Source of the DNA: Zeus faber
Lineage: Eukaryota > Chordata > Actinopteri > Zeiformes > Zeidae
Length of the DNA: 64,000 bases
NCBI GenBank assembly: GCA_960531495.1
Contig: OY482866.1
Location: 4,985,918 to 5,049,917, forward strand
Reading direction: 5' to 3'
Below are positions 57,491-64,000 of this stretch, in pieces. The notes under the pieces are model-generated. The model saw only the letters and a list, made by a program, of their open reading frames with translations. It was not told the DNA's origin and made no database searches. Made by a program: the position numbers and the translations under genes. Within the stretch, counting starts at the first letter, position 1; every line of letters starts with the position of its first letter.

Positions 57491-58562
57491 ATGCCGCGCA
57501 TTTGGTACCATAAGATGTGGACTTGTGGTAATTTCAAGTTATATACTCTCCATGTGTTGAGCAGGTGGTCATGACAGCTTGTAAACACTCGTGAGCAACG
57601 AGTCTTGATAGTTATCCCCTCCTTCAGCATGGATCGTGCATCCGAGTCCCACCTGATGTGCTTATGATCAGAGCTCACCGCTGAGGCTTCCTGCCCCTAA
57701 AATCCAGAGATTTCTTGATCAAAACCGTCCTCTGATAAGGCCTTAGCATTACAATTTGACCAAATGCATTTGGACCTGAACTCCCGCTAATGATAGGTTG
57801 AGAAGGAAAATGCTTCTTACCAAATAATCATCTACCTACCAGTTGTTGATGCTGATCGGAGAACATTTTCCAGCCATTCATGACAATTTCCCTCCACTCT
57901 TGCCGATTTCACCTCCTAAACAAGGGATTGTGGGCTCAAGTCCTACCTGGGGCTCTCAAAAGCAGAGTGGTGCAGTGAGAGCGTACTGGCCCCAGAACCA
58001 TGATGTTGATGGATCCAAACCATCCTCTTTTTAGACCTCCGTTTGCTAGAGGTATTGATGCTCATCACACAAACATGCTTGACAGTTTCACCTCCCAAAC
58101 CAGGATCTGGACTCGTGCCAGTGTCATCCTACAACCAAAAAAGCTTTTTACCAATTTTCGACATATTGAGCAGGTGGTCATTCTGTCCACAAAACAATTA
58201 CTATCCAGTCACGTCAACTTCCAAACACTGATGAAGATTTCAAGATCAGTCATGACAATTTCACCTCCTCAACAAAAGATTGTGGGCTAAAGTCCTATCT
58301 GGGGTTCTAAAAATTAGAGTCACCCCGATGTTGATGGATCAATACCATCCTCCACAAAGGCTTCCGCTTTGCTACCACAATATATGATTCAAGATGTGAA
58401 CTCATGCTAATTATATGTTGAAAAGGAAATCAGCTTCTTATTTACACAACATTTAATGAACAGGTATCATGCTGTTCACAAAACAATTTCACATTTTCTT
58501 ACCAGTCGTGACAAGTTTCCCCTCCTAAACCAGGTATTGTGAATTCAAGTCCCACTTAAGGA

Positions 58563-58634
58563 GTTTATGAGCAGAGTTACCAGCGGATGTGTCCTGGGCC
58601 CATAATCCGGAGGTCAATGGATCACAACCATCTT
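58563..58634 (+). pseudogene. iMet copy near the array end
   Basis: CCTGGGCCCATAATCCGG, then AGGTCAATGGATCACAACCA: anticodon kept, 5' part and B box altered. Confidence 0.7.
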
Positions 58635-59004
58635 CTGCCAAGGCCTCATGCTCAACTCATTCTAACATATGTTGACATGGAAAAAGCTTCCTACCAACGT
58701 GTATTTAACAGTTGTTGATGCTGATTGCGAAACAATTTCAGACCAGGCATGAGAACCTTTGATCACTCATGACAATTTTCCCTCAGAAATGTTTTCTTTG
58801 GGATGTGACCTCATGCTTATTAACAAGAAGTGTATACTTTGTAATCTAGAAAAAGTATTTGCTTGCTGTTGAAACTGTTCACAATGGTTTTTCCTAAGCT
58901 GTCAAGAATTGAGCAATTTCATAACAGTAAATTGCCAAGAAATTGTTTCTCTACCTTATTGCCATTGTGCATGAAAATTGAGCACTTTGTTCAAGGTGCA
59001 GGCC

Positions 59005-59085
59005 AAAGTACCGGCCTAGTGGATAAGGCACTGGCCTTCCAAACAAGGGATGAAGGGCTCATGGGCTCAGGGCCCTACCTGGGGC
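59005..59085 (+). pseudogene. tRNA-Arg(CCT) full-length relic at the right array edge
   Basis: CGGCCTAGTGGATAAGGCAC, then TGGCCTTCCAAACAAGGGAT keeps the 5' half and D arm lost elsewhere. The anticodon is disturbed (CTTCCAAA) and about 10 extra bases lie in the T-arm region. A decayed iMet follows at about 59,092. Confidence 0.65.
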
Positions 59086-59544
59086 TCTCAAAAGTAACGT
59101 GGTCCATTGTGAGTGTACTGCACCCCAATCCCTGATGTCAATGGAGTAGCCTCTTCTACCACCTCCCATTTGCTGGAGCAGTTGATGCTGATCACACAAG
59201 CGTTCTTGACAATTTCCTCCCACACCAGACATTGTGGGTGAAAGTCCTATCCAGGGTTCTTGAAAGCAGAGTAACCATAACCCCAATGTTCATGAATCAA
59301 CACCATCCTCTGCAAGGGTGTCCCCTCTGCTACAACCACATATGATTCAGGATGTGAACTCATGCCTATTATATGCTGAAGAGGACACAGCTTTATATCT
59401 ACACAATGTTTAATTAACAGGTGGTCATGGTGTTCACAAAACAATTTCAGACCAGTCATCAGAACTTTTGACCACTCGTGACAATTTACAACCAGTCCTG
59501 ACAATTTTCCCTCAGAAATGAATTCTTTGGGATGTGAACTCATC

Positions 59545-59935
59545 ATGTTTGCCATAGATTTCCTGTCACTGTTGGACTGTTTTAACATTATACAGCACGT
59601 TCAAGAACCCACCCACACCAAAGGCCACACGCTCGATTTGGTGGTCACCACTGGCACCTCTCGCTCCCATCTTCATCTGCTCACGACGCATGGCCATATC
59701 GCTCTGAATAAGCCCGATGTCGTCCGAGATCTCGTCCCACATAAAACATGCACACAACATCGTCTGACAGCGATGGACATCTGGAACCAGATCCCCGGGC
59801 GCGTCATCGAATGCTGCCCACTGCTCCTGGCTGCCCCCCCCGGATGAAGGACAAGCCAATATGGGTGAAATGCAGAGTCTGCATTTCACCGGCCACCATC
59901 AAAAAAGCATGTGCATGTGTTGTCCTGTGACAAAT
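59545..59935 (+). mobile_element. CR1/L2-group LINE, internally deleted
   Basis: Encodes 'DFLSLLDCFNIIQHVQEPTH', then 'TKGHTLDLVVTTGTS' (endonuclease part, as in the element at 61-63 kb), then jumps to a 3' end GTGACAAATAAAGATTCTTC. A 27-nt perfect palindrome (13-bp arms, 1-nt centre) lies at 59,864-59,890. Confidence 0.7.
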
Positions 59936-60500
59936 AAAGATTCTTCTTCCTCAATTCATTCACCCTTTAATATCTTTTGGTGGCATATTGTACCAGCACT
60001 GGGGGAGAGTGGTATCTCCTTTACTCAATATTTCCCCACACTTATTTAATTCATATAGCGTGTAGGCAAGATAATACTTATATTTTACCATTGAATGTTA
60101 TAGTAAATTTCTCCCATATACTTCCCCTTTGGGGCTTACTATGTCCCAAACATCAATTGACATATATTTGTCAATTCACAATCATATATGGCTACTTTCC
60201 GGACAGCTAGATAAATCATCAGTATTCACATTTGGTTATCAGAAAAATGTTTTTTTCTTTAATCAGAATTCACAACCTGATTTCCAAATGTGTTATACCT
60301 TTAATTGTTTCCATCCCATCAATCAATTAGCCTATATTACAAAATATATGATTAGAAAAACACATCATAATATAAAAGTAAAAAACCTTTGGTATGATAT
60401 TAAAAATATGACACATTATATGATTATAACAAAGAATACATGACACTAGAATAAAAACTTGAAAAACCTGACCATTCAATTTGTTTCAACATGCATTGAT
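59936..60500. other. no gene seen; AT-rich
   Basis: Non-coding. Could include the 3' LTR region of the adjacent ERV remnant, but no LTR ends are recognised. Confidence 0.4.
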
Positions 60501-60520
60501 TCATCATGGCCTTTCAAAGC

Positions 60521-61155
60521 TTAGGCCTTTGTGAGTCCATATTCTTCATCATCTTCATCATCACTCTGGCTTCCTTCTCCAACATGTTCCCATTCTAATC
60601 CTTTTGACTGGACTATGTCCCATGACGTGAGGATCATTTGTTTGCTCAACCTTGACGCTATCATGGATCTCATTATGGGAATAGAACAGAAAAAAATTAA
60701 ACCCATTATTATTAGTGGCACCAAGAGTATTATACCTATTTTGGTGAACATCATTCCCCATCATCCCATTTTTAAATCTAGCCATGCAAACCAAATTTTT
60801 CCATATTCCATATTCCATATTTTTACCTGCGTTGTCTTTGACCTCCTGTCTTAGCTTTTTAAGTTTATTTATTGCAAGAGGGAACAATCCATCTGGCGAG
60901 ATATTATTTGGGATAAAAGTGCAACACACTTCGCCTATGAATGCACACACTCCTCCTTTTTCTGCTAAGAGCCAATCTAAAGCTTGCCTATTTTGCCAAG
61001 CCACAGCTCTTGTGGCTTTCAATTGTTCCCCTAAGGCGGATAAAGCGGCATCCGTGTAATTAATAGACCTTTGTGATTATAATGGATGTAATTGATCAAT
61101 TCTGTGTTTTTGGATATTCCTCTGGCTGGTATTGTTTCAAATCCCGCCGCTACTT
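60521..61155 (-). pseudogene. endogenous retrovirus Env TM fragment
   Basis: Minus strand: 'ATRAVAWQNRQALDWLLAEK' followed by the CX6CC motif (CAFIGEVCC) and 'TFIPNNISPDG' are hallmarks of gamma-type retroviral TM subunits. A coiled-coil stretch and a short acidic C-terminus ('QSDDEDDEEYG') follow. The upstream part shows 'ARGISKNTELINYIHYNH'. SU and membrane anchor are degraded or absent. An old broken copy. Confidence 0.8.
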
Positions 61156-61159
61156 CATC

Positions 61160-63290
61160 GCTCACTGAGCTGTTCCAGTGATGCCAAGGAGGTCGGATAG
61201 GCATTTGAGGAGGATTGTGAGGGAAACCATGTCAAAAGCAGCAGAAAGGTCCAGGAGGATGAGGATTCTGATGTTACTGGTGTCTGCAGCAAGGAGGAGG
61301 TCGTTGGTAATCTTGATTAGGGCGGTCTCTGTGCTGTGGTGTGTTCTGTAGGCTGACTGCAGGGGTTCGTAGAGCTCATGGTTGCACAGATGTTGATGGA
61401 GCTGGGCGGTCACAGCTCTTTCCAAGCCCCTACAGAGGAATGGAAGGTTGGAGATCGGCCTGTAGTTGTTAAGATTGTCAGGGTCCAGACCAGGCTTCTT
61501 CCGGATGGGAGTGATGGAGGCGATTTTGAGACTGGGGGGAACTGTACCAGATGCTAGGGAGGAGTTGATTATGTCTGCGATGGAAGGGCAGAGTGTAGGT
61601 AGGCAGGCATTCACCGACGCCGTTGCCATAGGGCTCAGGGAGCAGGTGGAGGCTTTGGCTTTGGTCGCCAACCTGGAAGAGAGAGAGCATTGGGGGTGGA
61701 GGGGGGCAACTGGGGGCACACTGCCCAGTGTCTGGGACACGTTGGGAGGAGAGGGGGCAGGAACCAGGAGTTGTTGGTGAATTGTGTCCACTTTAGCGTC
61801 AGCGGGAGCCAGGGCCAGGACGGTCACAAGCAGGTCAGATAGAGCTGGCGCACCCACAGACGTAATATTCCTGAAGGTGATGGAACGACCAGGGCGCTGC
61901 ATGGGCAGGGGGACAGGGACGGTGAAGAGGACGGCGTGATGGTCCGATACTGCCAGGTCCAGGCACTGCAGGGGGGGGGGGGGCAGACTAGGTCCAAAGT
62001 GTGACCTTTAGTGTGGGTGGGTCCTTGGATATGCTGCATGATGTTAAAACAGTCCAACAGTGACAGGAATTCAGCAGCAAAGCTGCAACTGGAGGAGTCT
62101 ACGTGGATATTTAAGTCTCGCAGCAGGAGGGGAGATGGAGACTTGGAGCAGACAGAGGACAATAGCTTGGTAAGCTCAGACATGAAGGTGGTGGGGGCCT
62201 TGGGGATGCGGCAAATGAGGACAATCTGGAGTGGAGGAGATCCAGAGGGTGACAATCTAATACACTCAAAAAATGTCGGTGGATGACAGCCAGCCCACCG
62301 CCGATGGAGCGGGGTTTCTGAAGATACACATATCCTGGGGGAGTGGCTTGGTTGAGTGTTATAAAGTCCTGCTGATTTTGCCATGTCTCACTTAGACATA
62401 GAAAATCAAGTTCTCAGTCAGTGATAATGTCATGGATAAATAGTGCTTTATTATTTAAGGAGCGGGCGTTGAGAAGCATGAAGGAAGCAGTAGAGGTGTC
62501 AGGCAGGATTGGAAAAGTGATACTGTCAGCATAGAGCAAGGGCTTCAGAAAGCTGGTGCGCATGTGATGCCCGCTGTGATGATGTCGATGTGAAACACGG
62601 AAGTGCGCAGAGTATGATTTACAGGAAATGGGCGAGCACCAGTGGAATCCCAGTGAATAATCTTGTGTCGGGATGTTCTGTGTATATAGCGGGGTCATTG
62701 TAAAAGTCTGAGTGATTTAATAACGTCCAGACAGAAGGGCGCAGATAAACATGAAAACATCCGAAGATCGAGAGAGGAGTATTTGAGCACCATATCGACA
62801 GCAGCAGATAGCCAGCAGGCTACGAGCAGAGAACGAGAAGCCGAGCCTCGGACAGCCGCATCCTGCAGTGTAATGACGGGAGTAGGAGAGAAGTCACGAA
62901 CAGTCTGGGTAGCGTGCCAAAAATTAATCCAGTGGGGGATAATCCAAGTATCTAGGTAGAAGGAAATCCGAGCTGAAGACCCAGGAGAAGAAGGACTCCT
63001 GCTAGCTAGCAGGGATAGCTTGATAGCTCGGCAGCGGATGCTAACAGCAGCTAATGTCAGCTGACAGCTGATCGGCAGAGAGGGGAAGTACCAAACGTAA
63101 AAACAGAAATCCACGATCTTCAAACTGATGTAAGAGGATGTAGTAGTGAACTTAAATTAGCAAGGAAAGAACTTTAGGAAAATAGCAAAAGGCAAATTAA
63201 GCTTAAATGAACCGACTAAGAAGCGGCGACATAAACGCCAGAGTCCTCTCAGACCGGAAGTCTGAGTCTAAGCTTGGCACCGCCTTGGGT
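61160..63290 (-). mobile_element. CR1-like LINE, 3'-truncated, inactivated
   Basis: Minus strand 5' to 3': 5' region (63,290-62,700), endonuclease start (62,600-62,414: 'FMLLNARSLNNKALFIHDI', then 'LSETW'), endonuclease end (about 62,080-61,980: 'LLDCFNIMQHIQGPTHTKGH' then TLDL), linker 'RSITFRNI', then RT (61,902-61,162: 'TVPPSLKIASITPIRKKPG', 'LNNYRPISNLPFL', 'YRTHHSTETALIKITNDLL', 'LILLDLSAAFDM'). It ends just after RT motif A; motifs B-C and the 3' UTR are missing, unusual for a LINE. A (G)12 tract at 61,972 causes a shift. Family also seen at 2,745-3,420 and 59,545. Confidence 0.82.
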
Positions 63291-63299
63291 ATAATCAGC

Positions 63300-64000
63300 A
63301 GTGCTTAAATTCCTGTTGCACAAGCACGTTTTGAAGCTAGTTTCGCTGCTTCATCTCCCATATTGTTGCCAATGATTATGTAGTCATTGCCTTTCTTTTG
63401 TGCCTGACACTTAACAATTGCCACCTGTTTTGGTAACAGCAGCGCTGTCATAAGGTCATGCATTTCAGTGTGATGCAGAATGGGTGTGCCATCATTTTTC
63501 TTGAACCCTCTTTGTTTCCATATGGCTCCAAACAGAGGACACACTCCATGTGCATATGCAGAATCAGTTTAAATATTTACTATATGTCCTTCACCTTTTT
63601 TGTGTGCTGCTGGTAGAGCTATCAGTTCCGCCAGTTGTGCTGAGTATGGTTGTGGACAGGCCTCACTCTGGATTGTGCTAAACTGCTAATCAGCCTGACT
63701 GCAGACCACAGCTAACCCTACGTGGTTACCAATGTGATCCTTGAAGCATGATCCATCCACAAACAGCTCATTATCCGCAATTATTATTTGGTTGAACATC
63801 AGATCCGGTCTTAGTTATGTGTATTGAAGTGAATCTGCCACACAATCAGGCAGGAGTCTCTGCTGGATTTAATGTGGAGCATCTTTTCAACGTGACATCT
63901 GGGTATGTTAGCAAAGTAAAATGTTCTAAAAGCCTAGCATTGGGTACCACAAACTTTCCCTGTGCTTAGTCACTTTATGATTGGTGTATTACCGGATGTC
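63300..64000 (-). pseudogene. endogenous retrovirus Pol fragment: RNase H
   Basis: Minus strand: 'NELFVDGSCFKDH' (first catalytic Asp), 'SAQLAELIALPAAH' (Glu), 'TDSAYAHGVCPLFGAIW' (Asp), 'LLPKQVAIVKCQAQKK', then 'GDEAAKLASKRACATG'. A retroviral RNase H domain in order, with several stops. The RT connection domain seems to begin before the window edge. Integrase and SU, expected between this and the TM fragment at 60.5-61.2 kb, are missing; CR1-like sequence lies there instead. Confidence 0.82.

Larger units (their letters stand above)
49236..59545 (+). repeat. right array: four-monomer higher-order repeat of iMet/Arg(CCT) tRNAs
   Basis: Over 30 iMet-derived sequences. Four monomer types alternate: A (well-kept iMet; starts 49,813, 50,981, 51,540, 52,081, 53,288, 54,469, 55,652, 56,213, 57,420), B (CTCACCGCTGAGGC type; 51,248, 51,788, 52,348, 53,536, 54,717, 55,919, 56,480, 57,667), C (TGCAGTGAGAGCGTACTGG type; 50,334, 52,641, 53,824, 55,006, 56,773, 57,961), D (GTTGCCAGCAGAGGC type; 52,995, 54,177, 55,360, 57,127). 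Spacings A-B 248 or 267, B-C ~290, C-D 354, D-A 292, giving a 1,182-1,188-bp higher-order unit. Each monomer also carries the 3' half of tRNA-Arg(CCT) just before the iMet. A-B pairs (~560 bp) are sometimes inserted. Confidence 0.93.

Noticed and set aside
49236..59545. Regularly spaced repeats resembling a CRISPR array
   Set aside because: Repeat units are tRNAs of 72 nt with 170-280-bp spacers that are themselves repeated; the genome is eukaryotic.

Overview
This is eukaryotic DNA, almost certainly from a teleost fish. It carries decayed L2-, CR1-, L1-, Tx1- and Nimb-like LINEs, tRNA-derived SINEs, hAT remnants, endogenous-retrovirus fragments, long (TG)n tracts and vertebrate-type nuclear tRNA genes. 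I see no intact protein-coding host gene. The window is a repeat-rich accessory region whose dominant feature is clusters of amplified tRNA genes in various states of decay.

Layout. 0-2.4 kb: possible LTR end, then convergent tRNA-Pro(+)/tRNA-Leu(-) relics in a ~1.5-kb duplication. 2.5-3.4 kb: telomere-like repeats and a CR1-like fragment. 3.5-8.6 kb: minus-strand tandem array of degenerate initiator tRNA-Met and tRNA-Arg(CCT) sequences. 9.3-9.95 kb: its flank. 10-24.7 kb: SINEs, LINE and hAT relics, an 81-bp palindrome, two inverted copies of an unidentified coiled-coil coding sequence, and well-preserved single tRNA-Gly(TCC) and tRNA-Ser(GCT) genes. 25-28.4 kb: dead L1-like LINE. 28.7-33.8 kb: dead Tx1-like LINE on the minus strand. 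34-35.5 kb: tRNA-Asp relic and a four-copy tRNA-Ser(TGA) series with one intact member. 36-41 kb: Nimb-like LINE tail with target-site duplication, and an L2 copy ending in its own inverted 5' end. 41.8-46 kb: minus-strand higher-order array of tRNA-Pro and tRNA-Gln-derived units. 46-46.9 kb: short L2 derivative and ERV int/env fragment. 48.6-59.5 kb: plus-strand initiator tRNA-Met/tRNA-Arg(CCT) array with a clear four-monomer, ~1.18-kb higher-order repeat; its flank is an inverted copy of 9.3-9.95 kb. 59.5-64 kb: LINE fragments and an ERV remnant (RNase H and Env TM) with CR1-like sequence between.

The main result is that three or four tRNA families (iMet/Arg-CCT, Pro/Gln, Ser-TGA, Pro/Leu) have each been amplified as satellite-like units. 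Two of them are organised as higher-order repeats, as in centromeric satellites, and the iMet array exists as two inverted copies about 40 kb apart. Only a minority of units are foldable tRNAs, and the best ones I checked lack a nearby T4 Pol III terminator, so they may be tRNA-derived satellite rather than working genes. All calls are from reading the sequence; no searches were run.
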